From Meghimatium bilineatum (Eukaryota; Mollusca; Gastropoda; Stylommatophora; Philomycidae), in NCBI GenBank assembly GCA_034231615.1, contig CM067302.1:6883501-6947500 (forward strand): a stretch of 64,000 nucleotides of DNA, in the 5' to 3' direction. Within the stretch, counting starts at the first letter, position 1. Each line of letters begins with the position of its first letter. The notes beneath the pieces were generated by a model that made no database searches, was not told the DNA's origin, and was given only the letters and a program-made list of their open reading frames with translations. Positions 1-11,130 of the stretch are shown piece after piece. Position numbers and translations under genes: made by a program.

Positions 1-170
1 TTTGGCCTGACACATCCGACTTCAGCATGGATTTGGGTCACTGACCCTATATGGGATGGGACAGCCAACTCCATCCCATAACCTCCTTAGTCGCCTCGTA
101 CGACATGCGTGGAAGGTAAACAGTGTTGCTATTCTTTGCTCCCCTTTCGGGTTCCGACAACACACAATTT
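1..170 (-). repeat. Interspersed repeat fragment with GTCGTACGAGGCGACTAAGG core
   Basis: Read on the minus strand, this carries a core GCATGTCGTACGAGGCGACT followed by AAGGAGGTTATGGGATGG. The same region recurs at 57280-57440 and, shorter, at 24285-24345 (+) and 60325-60435. The ACACATCCGACTTCAGCATG part also resembles the 3' region of the composite retroposon at 12866-12885. Probably a SINE or LINE 3' domain; the element is cut by the window edge. Confidence 0.6.
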
Positions 171-180
171 GAATACCATA

Positions 181-741
181 GATTGTTGAACAAATCTAGC
201 AATCTCTCTTTTACTTATACTAAATTTCCTACTTTTTATACTCATGCTTTCAATGTGAATCTGTTGAATGTTTAAAACATGATGCTTTTCCAGAATTTGG
301 CCTCAAAACTTTGCCTTTCCATGCAAATTAGTTATACTTACCAAATTAGTGTGCTGAAACAATGAATATACATTGAAAATTGAAGAAAAATAAACAAAAT
401 GAATGGACTCAAAGGTGATCAAGCTTAGTAATACCAAAATGGAAGAAGAGGGGGAGATTCACCAGGATAATAAAACAGGTACTTGTCAAGATACACCAGG
501 ATAATAAAACTGGTACTTGTCAGGATACACCAGGATAATAAAACCGGTACTTCTCAGGAATGTGCTCTCAGAACAGAGAAAATATTCCAAATGGATTGCC
601 ATAGAAAACGCAGGTCACTTCATCTCTGAAATTTGGTGGAGCTTATAAGATCTTCTTGCATGATAATATAGCATGACAACAAATAGTAGTGATTATTTAT
701 GTGCATGTCTAGCCTCTTATGGGTGTGTCTAGTTTCTAAAT
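181..741. repeat. Gene-free stretch with a short 34-bp tandem repeat
   Basis: A 34-bp unit (CACCAGGATAATAAAACTGG...) is present about 2.9 times at 461-558. Nothing else is recognised in this intergenic or intronic AT-rich sequence. Confidence 0.6.
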
Positions 742-932
742 CAGTGTTTCCCAACGTGAGGCCCACATCCCACGTAGGAGCAATTTGTTCAGGGGGGCAA
801 TTAGAACGTGTCATTTAGGGAATAATTCAATTTTTAATATAAAAATATATGTATGTTACATAGGGGAGCATCAGAATTTTAGAAAGACTTAGATGGGGCT
901 TGGTTAATAAATAAAAACGGCTGGGAAACACT
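742..932. mobile_element. hAT-type MITE
   Basis: The left end CAGTGTTTCCCAAC is mirrored at the right by CTGGGAAACACT, giving terminal inverted repeats of about 12-14 bp. Both the sequence and the 190-bp size fit a non-autonomous hAT element. No clean 8-bp target duplication remains. Confidence 0.65.
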
Positions 933-1004
933 TTTTTTGTGTGGTCAACACCCAGCAATTCTTTAACTAATAAATATAATAAACTGATGTCTTTCAAGTC
1001 ACAT

Positions 1005-1392
1005 TGGTATTCTCAGTCAGCAGTAAAACACTTCTATATAACCTGTCTCCCATGTGAGTATTATTTATCAGTTAACAAATTGGTGTTCTCAGTCAGCAGT
1101 AAAACATTTCTATATAACCTGTCTCCCATGTATTATTTATCAGTTAACAAATTGGTGTTCTCAGTCAGCAGTAAAACACTTCTATATAACCTGTCTCCCA
1201 TGTGAGTATTTATCAGTTAACAAATTGGTGTTCTCAGTCAGCAGTAAAACATTTCTATATAACCTGTCTCCCATGTATTATTTATCAGTTAACAAATTGG
1301 TGTTCTCAGTCAACAGTAAAACACTTCTATATAACCTGTCTCCATGTGAGTATTATTTATCAGTTAACAAATTGGTGTTCTCAGTCAGCAGT
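1005..1392. repeat. 72-76-bp minisatellite, about five copies
   Basis: Units start TGGTGTTCTCAGTCAGCAG at 1005, 1081, 1153, 1226, 1298 and 1373. Unit length varies (72, 73, 75, 76) through small indels around CCATGTGAGTATT. The open frames here are by-products of the repeat. Confidence 0.9.
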
Positions 1393-1446
1393 TAACATAT
1401 CTATTAGGCATATTTGTAAGAATAATACCAATGATCACGCCATAGG

Positions 1447-1560
1447 CAATTGTGCATCCGTTAAGAAAGCAATGGCAAACTACTGAACATATTTATATTG
1501 GCTAGAAAATCACTACAGCCAATAAATGCTGGGTTGATGGCTACGTCCTGAATATATATG
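1447..1560 (+). mobile_element. SINE fragment, family S1
   Basis: The body GAAAGCAATGGCAAACTACT..., GAAAATCACTACAGCC and GGCTACGTCCTGAAT match the antisense copy at 15541-15724, and partly 23930-24150. The tRNA-like head is missing or unrecognisable. Confidence 0.7.
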
Positions 1561-1570
1561 ATGGCCATGT

Positions 1571-2860
1571 TCACCAATTTTCATAGATGGAAGAGACCTG
1601 CATTTTCTACGGCAACCCAGTTGGAATTCTTTATATATTTTTAGAACGCTATAAATACTATTGAATATTCGTTTGAACACATTCCATCTGCAATTAGAAT
1701 ATTGTATATTTGAAGACATTTTCATGCATGTTGTTAGACTGACTGTTCTTCAAAAGTTTGTTATAATATATCAATACTAAGAATGTCCACTGCTGGTGGC
1801 GTAGCTGAATTAAAATGACACTACACATATTTATCACATTATTACATCCTCTAGAAATCTTCTACCCAACATGTCATCTAGGAAACCCAATCTCACATCA
1901 TCTACAAAATATTTTTGTATGGAAACCCATATGGAACAGTTTCTATGCTTTAAGAACACATTCCTGACAAATACCCTGAAACAAAATGCACTAAAAACAT
2001 TAGCAAATTATGAAAATGAATGGCATAAAAAGTTAAGAAGTTAAACAAAAATAACATGAAGAAACCCAAAAATGTACAAGTAATGTAGTTTTATGTCTGT
2101 AGACATGGATAGATTTAGCAAATTATGAAAATCTACTTATATTATTGGTGTAGTGTATGGCCAAAAGATTAGAGCATTGATCTCAAACCGTGTAGTCCTG
2201 AATTTGACTTCTAGTAAGGCCTGTGTTTTTTTCTATATCGGAGAGTAAATTACACACTCACCATGTGCATGGCATGACAACAGCAAGGATATGCAGCCTT
2301 TAATTGCAAAAGCCACTAGCATTATGTCTGCAACTCTCAAACAGGAAACGTGCAGTGTGGTCATTTGTAAACACTGATGTACTGTATGCTTTCTCATGTT
2401 ACGGAGAGGAGGGGGGTGTTTTGAGCTAAGTGAACTCTCTAAAACTGAATGAAACTTTACCAAAATAAAGTGGTGGAAAAAAATATGCATGATTTTAGAA
2501 AAAAACTAAGACAAATTTAGCAAATGAAAAAATGAGTAGTCTCAAAAGCAACCACAATGTAACAGCAATAAAATTGGGGAAAATACAAAATTGTACCATG
2601 ATACTGAAACAATGTAACAGCAATAAATTGGTAAAATATAAAATTGTACCATGATACTGAAACAATACACACTGGGGTGGGATGGGGGAGGGGGAGAATG
2701 TTAACAAATGCACAACATAACTAAAACTTTCCAAAGAAAATAAGTACAAGAGAATGAAACAATGCCAGAATGATGAGACCATGTTTTCCAATATCAGCTT
2801 TAACAGTAGCTGTACCAATGTTAGCTTACCTCAGGTTCATAGTTAGTTGTAAGGCGCTGC
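1571..2860. other. Gene-free sequence with a decayed SINE head and a 53-bp duplication
   Basis: At 2147-2225 a tRNA-like stretch (GATTAGAGCATTGATCTC, then a degenerate B box) may be an old SINE head. At 2551-2665 a segment around AAATTGTACCATGATACTGA is directly duplicated. Nothing else is recognised. Confidence 0.45.
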
Positions 2861-2862
2861 AA

Positions 2863-2935
2863 TAATTGTAACTTCTTTAAGCATTGAAGCAGCAAATATT
2901 TCCCCATTTATTTTACTTTACCAGTATTTCTTGAA
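2863..2935 (-). mobile_element. Fragment of the piggyBac-like element of 9.2-10.2 kb
   Basis: On the minus strand, AAATAAATGGGGAAATATTT and GCTGCTTCAATGCTTAAAGA match 9770-9826 almost exactly. It directly abuts a LINE F fragment. Confidence 0.7.
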
Positions 2936-2939
2936 AACG

Positions 2940-3125
2940 TTTTCTTGAACAAAAACTCAGTTGTCCAAAATATTACAAGGATATACTGCCCTGTTCACTT
3001 AGGAGTTACAGGCAGTGAACGAGCATACTCATTGGTTGGCAATGTTGTGTATTATACAGTACCAAAAGAGAAAAGATCAATCAAGTGGCCTTCCGAGTGG
3101 CATGATTCACAACTCTGTCTCTTGT
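2940..3125 (+). mobile_element. LINE family F fragment (RNase H C-terminal part)
   Basis: NSVVQNITRIYCPVHLGV aligns with NSVVQSITWIYCPGHAGV in the copy at 21400-21500; the motif is the last part of a retroelement RNase H. Truncated on both sides. Confidence 0.75.
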
Positions 3126-3596
3126 GTTGTTAATAAGTTCAGTTGATGACATGCTCAAACATTATCAATATGACATCATCTAATCAAAATTTGAATTTAC
3201 TACCTCTACAGCTAATTACTTCCTGTTTGACATCCCCAACAGAATACAGGGCTGCATCTATAGCTCACAACTTATTTTTATTTTGGGCCACCTTCTTTTG
3301 CTAAGTTTTTATAGTTTCAACCTGCCTATCACCGCCTTTCATTGCTCTTTTCTGTGTACTTGTACCCTGTAAGTCAAATTCATGCCAGGTTTAATGTTAT
3401 CAGATTATGAGAAAAGTTTTCTCCAATCTATAACAATCTTTTTCTTCAACTTTGCAGAGCATATACATTAGTTTACTTGCAGATTAATGTTATCACAATC
3501 TGAGGCCATCAAATAGAGTAATTTGCATGTTTTATTTTTGGGGCAGTTATTTGTTATTTTTATGAACGAGAAACTCTTTCCAAACACAAGCTGAAT
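3126..3596. other. No recognisable feature
   Basis: AT-rich non-coding sequence; no open frame, repeat or element could be supported. Confidence 0.5.
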
Positions 3597-4324
3597 TGTA
3601 AGTCTACATCACTTCACATGTGGTTGTACGTGTACATGACTTCACATGTGGCTGTAAGTCTATATGACTTCACATGTGGCTGTAAGTCTATATGACTTCA
3701 CATGTGGCTGTAAGTCTACATCACTTCACATGTGGCTGTACGTCTACATGACTTCACATGTGGCTGTACGTCTACATCACTTCACATGTGGCTGTAAGTC
3801 TACATGACTTCACATGTGGCTGTAAGTCTACATGACTTCACATGTGGCTGTAAGTCTACATGACTTCACATGTGGCTGTACGTGTACATGACTTCACATG
3901 TGGCTGTAAGTCTACATGACTTCACATGTGGCTGTACGTGTACATGACTTCACATGTGGCTGTACGTGTACATGACTTCACATGTGGCTGTACGTGTACA
4001 TGACTTCACATGTGGCTGTACGTGTACATGACTTCACATGTGGCTGTACGTGTACATGACTTCACATGTGGCTGTAAGTCTACATCACTTCACATGTGGC
4101 TGTAAATCTACATCACTTCACATGTGGATGTACGTCTACATCACTTCACATGTGGTTGTAAGTCTACATGACTTCACATGTGGTTGTAAGTCTACATGAC
4201 TTCACATGTGGCTGTAAGTCTACATCACTTCACATGTGGCTGTACGTGTACATCACTTCACATGTGGCTGTAAGTGTACATCACTTCACATGTGGCTGTA
4301 CGTCTACATCACTTCACATGTGGT
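3597..4324. repeat. 28-bp minisatellite, 26 copies
   Basis: The unit TGTAAGTCTACATGACTTCA plus CATGTGGC is repeated for 728 bp. Variation is concentrated at two spots: GTAAGTC/GTACGTC/GTACGTG and CATGA/CATCA. There are no spacers between units, so it is a satellite-type array. Confidence 0.95.
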
Positions 4325-4399
4325 TCGGATGTGCAACATAATTCATTTTGTGAGTTACACTTAGGTGCATAGTTGTCTATTGTCTATCCCTAAGTGAAT

Positions 4400-4692
4400 G
4401 ATTGTTGATCTCATTCACACTTGCCGTTAAGCGTAGGGGTGGGAGCTTAAGCTGTCGTTTCAAAGCCAGATGTGCCACAGAGGTTGCATTTAGTCCATCT
4501 TTGTTTAAGGCTATCTTTTTTATCTATATTTTCTATCCACCGTTTTCTTGGTCTACCTTTGGTCTTACACCCGGATATTCTTGTGTTATATGCTCTTATT
4601 GGTATTTGGTTTGGCTTCATTCTCATAAGGTGACCAAACCATTTTACTTGCTGTCTCTCAATATGTTCAATACATGATATTATTTCAATCAA
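4400..4692 (-). mobile_element. LINE family C, 3' end of the ORF
   Basis: Encodes EHIERQQVKWFGHLMRM, then KGRPRKRWIENI, the hallmark end of APE-type LINE reverse-transcriptase ORFs. Its terminal CTTGCCGTTAAGCGTAGGGG is shared with the copy ending at 21547. 5'-truncated. Confidence 0.85.
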
Positions 4693-4775
4693 TAATGGAT
4701 TTATATTATGGAATTATATTATTTCTATATATAATTTACATGTATAAATTCAAGAAGGGTGCATAGTTGTCAAAC

Positions 4776-4949
4776 TGTAATTTCACTATAATGTCTGTAA
4801 TGCACTATAATGTCTGTAATTTCACTATAATGTCTGTAATTTCACTATAATGTCTGTAATTTCACTATAATGTCTGTAATGCACTATAATGTCTGTAATT
4901 TCACTATAATGTCTGTAATTTCACTATAATGTCTGTAATGCACTATAAT
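4776..4949. repeat. 19/20-bp tandem repeat
   Basis: About nine units of ATGTCTGTAATTTCACTATA, alternating with a one-base-shorter GTAATGCACTATA variant. Confidence 0.9.
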
Positions 4950-4977
4950 AACTGCTATGGATGAGTCCACTTGCTTT

Positions 4978-5160
4978 TTAGTTAGTCATCGAATCATCAT
5001 CACTGCAAACTGTACATGTCCATAGTTGCTCCGATCTCTCCCTGAGTGTATCCACTATTACACTTCTACTGACAGTACCGGTCCTATGCTGGTTGACCAT
5101 CATTCTTTTGTGCCCTCCAAAATGTTCACTTTCTAGCAAAACCACATTTCAAGCCCTGAT
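4978..5160 (-). mobile_element. LINE family F C-terminal fragment, inverted arm
   Basis: Reverse complement of the segment at 5565-5745 with about 90% match, including the ACATGTCCATAGTTGCTCC stretch that encodes the terminal LWTCPVC motif. Forms an inverted pair with a spacer of about 400 bp. Confidence 0.8.
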
Positions 5161-5172
5161 CTTTAATCCTGG

Positions 5173-5564
5173 TCATTGAAAAGTAATCATCATCCACACT
5201 AGTGACACACTCTCGCGTGTTATATTTCTTAAACTTGCTTTTTGTCTTCTACCACTCACTGCTAAAAATAATTTACTACAAAATCGCAAAGCGGCAGCAT
5301 GCATTACATATTTTCTGGTGTCAATGAAAAGCCAATATCGTGAATAAATTAATGATTTTTGTAAAACTAGAGAATGATTCAGTACAGGGTTAAAGGTGTT
5401 CATTATATAATATGAATCACTGGTTTCATGAAACCAAGAGATCACAGAAATATTGAACTTATATATATTAGACGTGTTCTCATGCGATTATTCTTTCCAG
5501 AACATGGTCTTTCTTATGGATTCTCTGAACACTCCATGATTCTGGGCAAGTTGACCTGCCGCAA
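5173..5564. other. Spacer between inverted LINE F arms
   Basis: Sequence of unknown origin between two inverted LINE ends. The open frames on the minus strand show no recognisable domain. Confidence 0.5.
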
Positions 5565-5752
5565 CTAGAGACATGTTAAAGACCAAGGTTTGAAATGTGG
5601 TGTTGCTAGAAGTGAATATTTTGGAGGGTGCAGAAAAATAATGGTCAACCAGCATACTGTCAGCAGAAGTGTAATGGCGGATACACTCAGGGGGAGATTG
5701 GAGCAACTATGGACATGTCCAGTTTGCAGTGATGATGATCCGATAACTAACT
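5565..5752 (+). mobile_element. LINE family F C-terminal fragment
   Basis: Reads GRLEQLWTCPVCSDDDPITN near its end, the Cys-x2-Cys terminal motif of family F (compare HLWTCPVCKEDNQQT at about 8,990). Same orientation as the copies at 8.4-9.0 and 14.6-14.9 kb. Confidence 0.75.
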
Positions 5753-5916
5753 AGCTAGAGACATGTTTAAGCAATCTGATATATCACTGTACCATCGTCG
5801 TCTTGGGAGCCCTCTTCCCCTGTTGCCGTTAACACTGCCTTCAACTGTTAATCTTTCCATGCTGTTATGTCTCTATATATGACCAAAAAAACACAGCTTC
5901 CTTGTTAGGTTGTTAA

Positions 5917-6130
5917 CCTTTAGCACTCTGTTTACAATTACGTAATGTCTCTCCTGCCGCTAAATTAATTTTTGGAAATGTTAGTAATTGTTGGTGGCTG
6001 TTTTGAAATCGTTATAACTTTTTTGTTGTTAGAGATATTTAAATAACTTTTGCACATATAAAATAAAGAATTGAATTCTGCATATATTGGTGTAGATTTT
6101 GTTTGTGTGTGTGTGTATGATACGAGACAT
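5917..6130 (+). mobile_element. End of a piggyBac-like element
   Basis: TTAA at 5913-5916 is followed by CCTTTAGCACTC. The next 200 bp match, inverted, the right end of the element at 9211-10156 (shared GGATATTTAAATAA-like and CATATATTGGTGTA segments). The far end was not found. Confidence 0.7.
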
Positions 6131-7199
6131 GTAAGGCAGTCTCAAAGACTATTTTCCACAAAACCCCAGCAAATTTTGACCTTTAGAATGATAATATTTT
6201 TGTACAAAGTTTATTAGTAAATATTCTGGATTGGAAGCACTTTTACATAGACCTAAATCACGTGCCATTCAATGGATAATCGTTATAATTTCAAGGATTA
6301 AACTTACATGTATGTCTTAAAATCCTTCTATAAATGTAGATCTAGTCCAGAAATGAATTGTTCGAACTTGGTTGATGTTTTAATATCAATTTAGATAAAG
6401 CAGCGTGGTGTAACTGATTTTTGAGTGTGGAAATAACTTATCTCTCCATAAATAATCATTTGAATCACAAAATTGGAGAAAAGACTCTCCATAGAACAAT
6501 CTTCAAAGAAACCTAAACAAGCAAAAATAACATATAGCAGCACTGCATCCCTCTAACTGGAGACTACAAATTTCTGTCCCATGAACCGTACTCAACACTG
6601 AAGGAATATTGATAGGTAGATCATCAGATGTCATCTCTGCAATAAAGGTTGGCTGCAACAGGCCTACCAATATTCTGTCTCTTGCCTTGGTAGTGCACTC
6701 TAATAGATTATATCTTGCTCATCTCATGTTTCCTTCCTACTTGTATCTCTGCATACCTCTTGCTCGCCATTGCAAATTTTGACTGGGCAATGATTTTTTT
6801 GTGAGGAAACCATTGTCCAGTCATCTTGGTAACATTTTTTACGGTTGGGTTTTCTATATCGTTATTTGTTTCTTGATAAAGGTCCCATTAGGACAGACAC
6901 GTTGATAATTATATTTTGTCTTTGTTCCATGTTTTATTGTTATTTATTATTATTTTATATCTTATAGTTAGGTATCTACAGTAAAATGTATAATTTATTT
7001 AGTATGCAGCTCATTTCAGCCATCAACTCTGTTTGCAAGAGTTAGACTTGTAAAACTGCCTCACTAAGTCACAGAAGCTAAAATTTGACCTAAGTGCCAA
7101 CTATTAAATGGAATATTCTATTTGGCCTACAACACACAGTTATGCTGTTGTGCAGGTGAAGTTTGTCACATTTTATTAACTAAACATTCTAAAACTCAC
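6131..7199. other. Intron/downstream sequence with one repeat fragment
   Basis: At 6870-6975 a stretch (GGTCCCATTAGGACAGACAC, then GTTGAT...TTTATTGTTATTT) resembles the outer arms of the palindrome at 18012-19866. The rest is not recognised, and no fibronectin exon of the receptor gene could be seen. Confidence 0.5.
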
Positions 7200-7475
7200 C
7201 TTCGCTCAAAACTACCAGCTGCGCACTGGCCTGTGCATCCCCAAGCTCATTCTCAGCAAAACACTGATACATTCCATCATCAGAACTCACAAGACCCAGG
7301 ATTTTTAAACTTCCTTTAGACAGAATTTTAAAATAGTCACTTGGTTTGAGAACATCCCCATTTCTCATCCAAGTAATGACTGGTCTTGGAATTCCATGAG
7401 CTTCGCACTCAAGAGTTATATCCGACTGTGTGTGAGCGAATTTATTCAAAGGTTTCTCTGTGAATACAGGGGGCA
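7200..7475 (-). CDS. DCC/NEO1: Exon: complete Ig domain 4, netrin receptor
   Basis: 276 bp, phase 1 to 1, acceptor TTTTCCCCAG, donor GAAG|GTGAGT. A whole Ig domain in one exon: VPPVFTEKPLNKFAH, cysteine in ITLECEAHGIP, tryptophan in VITWMRNGDVLKPSDYFKI, F-strand cysteine in DGMYQCFAENELGDAQ, then ASAQLVVL. The VPP linker, PSDYF and YQC.AEN..G.AQ.SAQL are nearly diagnostic for DCC/neogenin Ig4. In the family the next exons encode the first fibronectin repeat; no such exon is visible between 1 and 7199. Confidence 0.93.
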
Positions 7476-7884
7476 CTGGGGAAAAAAAATGTCACAACAT
7501 TATTCCTAAAATTTTCATTGCAATATATAATAAGTTATATTAGTGTGAAGAAAAATGAGATAGATTTGTCAACGAAGTAAAAAAGAGTTTACCATAGACA
7601 GAGTAAAATCTGAAGTAATGAAAATAACATCCACAATTTCTTGATGATCACATATCCTACTACCAGAGAGACAGGGTGTACCCTACGAATAAACAAGGCT
7701 ACTCACAATCCAACCAAGACATTATGTACATTTTATGAGCAAAATAAATGTTGTCATACGAAAAGGTTACTATTATTTGTGAGTCAGTAGTGTTTGAGTC
7801 ATTGATGCAAAATAAAACCATGACAAACAGCATCACCATTCCCTGAACTACATCCTAATGAAAATCTTGTAGAACCATTGACAA
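7476..7884. other. Intron sequence without recognised feature
   Basis: Begins with the acceptor of the Ig4 exon; beyond that only AT-rich sequence. Confidence 0.5.
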
Positions 7885-8335
7885 GTGAATTTTCTGGAGA
7901 TGGCCCTCGTGTTCGCTACTGTGGAATTTGTCCCCTTTTTTATCTTGGTGGTCCATCGTTTTCATGGCCAACCTCTAGGTCTGCCTTCACTATATCTGTG
8001 TAGCATAGCTTACTGTGGTACACTGTCTGATGGTAGTCTGTTGATGTGTGCAAACCATTTGATCTGTTGTCTCTTAATATGTTCCAAGATTAGGATGGTG
8101 CCTGTTCTTTGTCTAATATCCTCATTCCTCATTCTGTTTGCTAGTGATATCCCCAGGATTTTGCACAGACATGCCATTTCAGCTGTCACAAGTTTGCCTT
8201 TATCTTGTGCTGTCGTTGTCCACATTTGGCATTGGTAGCAAAGCGTTGGCATAATAATTGTATCAATAGTGTTATTTTGATTTTTAAGTCTAAATTTTTA
8301 TTTCTGAAGATTGGTGTCATTTGTCCTAGGGCTTT
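7885..8335 (-). mobile_element. LINE family C2 fragment (thumb and C-terminus)
   Basis: Encodes PTLCYQCQMWTTT, ANRMRNEDIRQRTG and HIKRQQIKWFAHINRLPSDS, the C-terminal region of an APE-type LINE ORF. The same subfamily occurs at 31.2-31.6 and 63.7-64.0 kb. 5'-truncated and frameshifted. Confidence 0.85.
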
Positions 8336-8359
8336 ATATGCTTTACTATATCTATTGTA

Positions 8360-9010
8360 CATACCTCAGAGTGAGTTCTGACATAGACCACCCACTACAC
8401 AGCGAGCTCCCTCGTGTGAAGGGAAGCAGGCTCAAGAGAGGCAAATTCCTGGATGTGTCATGCGGAGGGTACCATTAAACATATCTGCACCCAAGAAGAC
8501 ATAACTCCTGGTGCTGAATGGACACCTATTCCTGACTCACTGAATATGATTCAGAAAGTTAAAACAAGTGATGTACGTAGGGAATGGGCAGAGCCATTAG
8601 AGAGAGAGAGCTAAAATATGAGCATCATTAAGAAAACTCACACTTATCTTTGTCCCCCGACACGCGGGCGTGGAGGGAAATGAACGGACCAACCAATTAG
8701 CTAGCCTCACCACCATAACAGATGGTCACCCTAAGGACAGAGCAGACATACTCATTGCTCTTCGTGAGTCCTCACGATCAGAGGATTTTGAATTGAATGA
8801 GCATGAGTCAATATCGAGAATGCGGGAATTGGGAGTGAAGATGGGTGTTGCCCGTAGAGAACCCCTGACAAAGAGCTCAAAAAGAGCAGTGAACCAACAT
8901 AGAACTGGAACCATCAACCGTTACCCCCGAGAGATTTACTGAAGCGGAGATCTGAACACCTATGGACGTGTCCTGTGTGCAAAGAGGATAATCAACAGAC
9001 CTAATACACC
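8360..9010 (+). mobile_element. LINE family F fragment with internal deletion
   Basis: Starts with sequence like the RT-RNase H linker (GSRLKRG...PGAEWT in related copies), lacks most of the RNase H, resumes at PRHAGVEGNERTNQLAS and continues to the terminal SEHLWTCPVCKEDNQQT. Roughly 600 bp are deleted compared with the copy at 20.6-22.7 kb. Confidence 0.8.
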
Positions 9011-9210
9011 TATTGTATATTTGTTTACTGCCCTTGCCGTTTTATTTGTACAAAAAAATTATTTGTATGTTTGTTTGTACTCAGACCATCCTCATTACAT
9101 TTCAGTTATCTTGTCCTTCAACAAGAAGGTCTCAACAGCAGAGCACAAAGACTGTAGCAACAGCAAGGGCCCCAATTACTACTAATATTCTTCAATAGAA
9201 CTGACATTAA

Positions 9211-10156
9211 CCTTCACGACGCTTATGTAAACACTTGTCGCTAAAAAAAATGCCGTCTATAATATACCAGTTGTCGACAGAAGTCAGCCAATGATATATC
9301 GTGTTAAATAGACATACCAGAGCCTGATTGGTCAATGCACATACTCGGGAAACATGCGCAATTAAAGCTGGTACATTTCTATGTCCATCATGATTGTTGT
9401 GAAAATGTCTAGGTAGAAGTAACACGTTTTATACCAATTAATCTGAGCACATCGGCACGATGCCTTGATGGTGAATTGGATTTATAGGCGTTGTATCATT
9501 GTATTTAGAATAAAATAACATTGAATCATGAAATATTTAATTATTTAGTTTCACAACAGTGAATATACAGAATGCCATGTTGGTTTGGGGACTTGTACAT
9601 GTGTGATATAGAATATGTTGAAGTGGCACCAAAAATGACTCTAGGCCTAAGCTCAAAGAGCGATTTTACTGCAAATCTACATGTTTTATACAGTTATAAT
9701 TTCGCAAATTATACAGGATAATTTCGCAATGAAAGAACATAAATACAACAGATTTGTGTGTGATTAATGCTGGTAAGGTAAAATAAATGGGGAAATATTT
9801 GCTGCTTCAATGCTTAAAGAAGGTGTGTACAGTGTTGCCAAGCAATTTGATAAGTAAGGTAAGTTATTTTTTTACTATTTTTTCCGCTTTATTTGTTATA
9901 AAATATATGTTTTTTTGTGAAAAACGTCTTTGCCACTTTGTCATACGTCTGGTATCACACACACACACGTACATAAATTACACCAATATATGCATAATTC
10001 AATTCTTTATTTATATGTGCAAATATTATTTAAATATCCCTAACAACCAAAAAATAATCACATTTTCAAAACAGTCACCATCAATAACGCAAATTCTCAA
10101 AAAAGAATCCAGTGGCAGGAAGACGTTTTGTATTTTTTAATCCGGCTTGCTAAAGG
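9211..10156. mobile_element. piggyBac-like non-autonomous element
   Basis: 946 bp flanked by TTAA (9207-9210, 10157-10160), the piggyBac target. The left end is CCTTCACGACGC; the right end reverse-complements to CCTTTAGCAAGCC. Inside, 9788-9858 reads NGEIFAASMLKEGVYSVAKQ on the plus strand, which could be a relic of a helix-turn-helix; this is a guess. Related pieces lie at 2863-2935 and 5917-6130. Confidence 0.7.
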
Positions 10157-10999
10157 TTAATGAAATGAAGATATCCTTACTCTATCACAAGGCTCTCATG
10201 ACTTTGGTCATAAGAAGGCATGCTAGTAAACAAACTCTAAGTCACAATAGGACCTCCACTGGACAACACATTTTATCCAAGCAATTAATATTGATGATAC
10301 CATGAAAGTATCAGCTACAGATCACACTCACAGTAACTTCAGCAATGATTCATAAATTTCTTGAGAAACTGAAAATCCAGTACTAGCTCACATATTTTCC
10401 AACATGAGTTGCTTACCATTAAATTCATTTCCTTTGTGCTATTTTTTTTACATGGGAAAACTTCTATAGCTTTATCTTGCATATCTTGATGTTAAAATAT
10501 TTGTGGTTTTCAAGGAATTCACATGCCTGTGCAGTCTGTGTGTTGCTGTTGTTGTCTGTCATTCGACCAGTTCATATTCAAGGCAGCTTCGGAATATACA
10601 TGCTGAAAGTCTGCACTAAATGACTTGCATCTTTTTTAGGGATAAAGTGTGGTCGAAGGTGAAAATTGTTGCAACGCCAAATAAGTGCCATCTAAGTGGA
10701 GGTGGGTCTAGTTCCGTTTGCTATATTATGACTTTACTTTAATGTTTTAAGATGAAACCTGAGAAGGTGTGGTATCTATCTGCATATCAGTGACTTCATA
10801 AATTAATACGGAAAATGTATTCAGAAGAAACCTGAGAAGGTATGCAGCTGTCTGCCACCAGTATACTGACTTTAAATCCAGCTCACTGTCACCAGCAAAC
10901 GAACTTCACAAAATGAACAATAAATAGATGCTTGAAGATAAATACATTTTGATTAGCTTTACTCTATTACCATAGCAACCAGTATTAGACACAAAAAAC
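10157..10999. other. Intron sequence without recognised element
   Basis: Contains a small direct repeat around GAAACCTGAGAAGGT at about 10756 and 10828. No gene seen. Confidence 0.5.
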
Positions 11000-11130
11000 A
11001 AGCCTCACCTAGCACCATCAATGCTGGACACAAAAAAACAACAGTCTCACCTAGCACCATCAATGCTGGACACAAAAAAACAACAGTCTCACCTAGCACC
11101 ATCAATGCTGCATCAGCATCAACAGAATCC
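11000..11130 (-). repeat. 42-bp tandem repeat carrying three copies of a splice donor
   Basis: The last bases of the Ig3b exon plus the start of its intron are present three times at exact 42-bp spacing, with exon-end positions 11093, 11051 and 11009. Each unit has GGTGCTAG|GTGAGAC (the third GTGAGGC), a T-rich stretch and TGTGTCCAG just before the next unit. 42 bp is 14 codons, and the repeat is open in the exon's frame, so use of donor 2 or 3 would add 14 or 28 residues (ETVVFLCPALMVLG per unit). Confidence 0.9.

Noticed and set aside
1-7199. Fibronectin III exons of the receptor gene
   Set aside because: Searched minus-strand frames for the typical W..P and Y.V.Y patterns near splice sites; none found, so they are presumed outside the window.
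7122-7319. Plus-strand frame of 65 codons
   Set aside because: Shadow of the Ig4 exon on the opposite strand.
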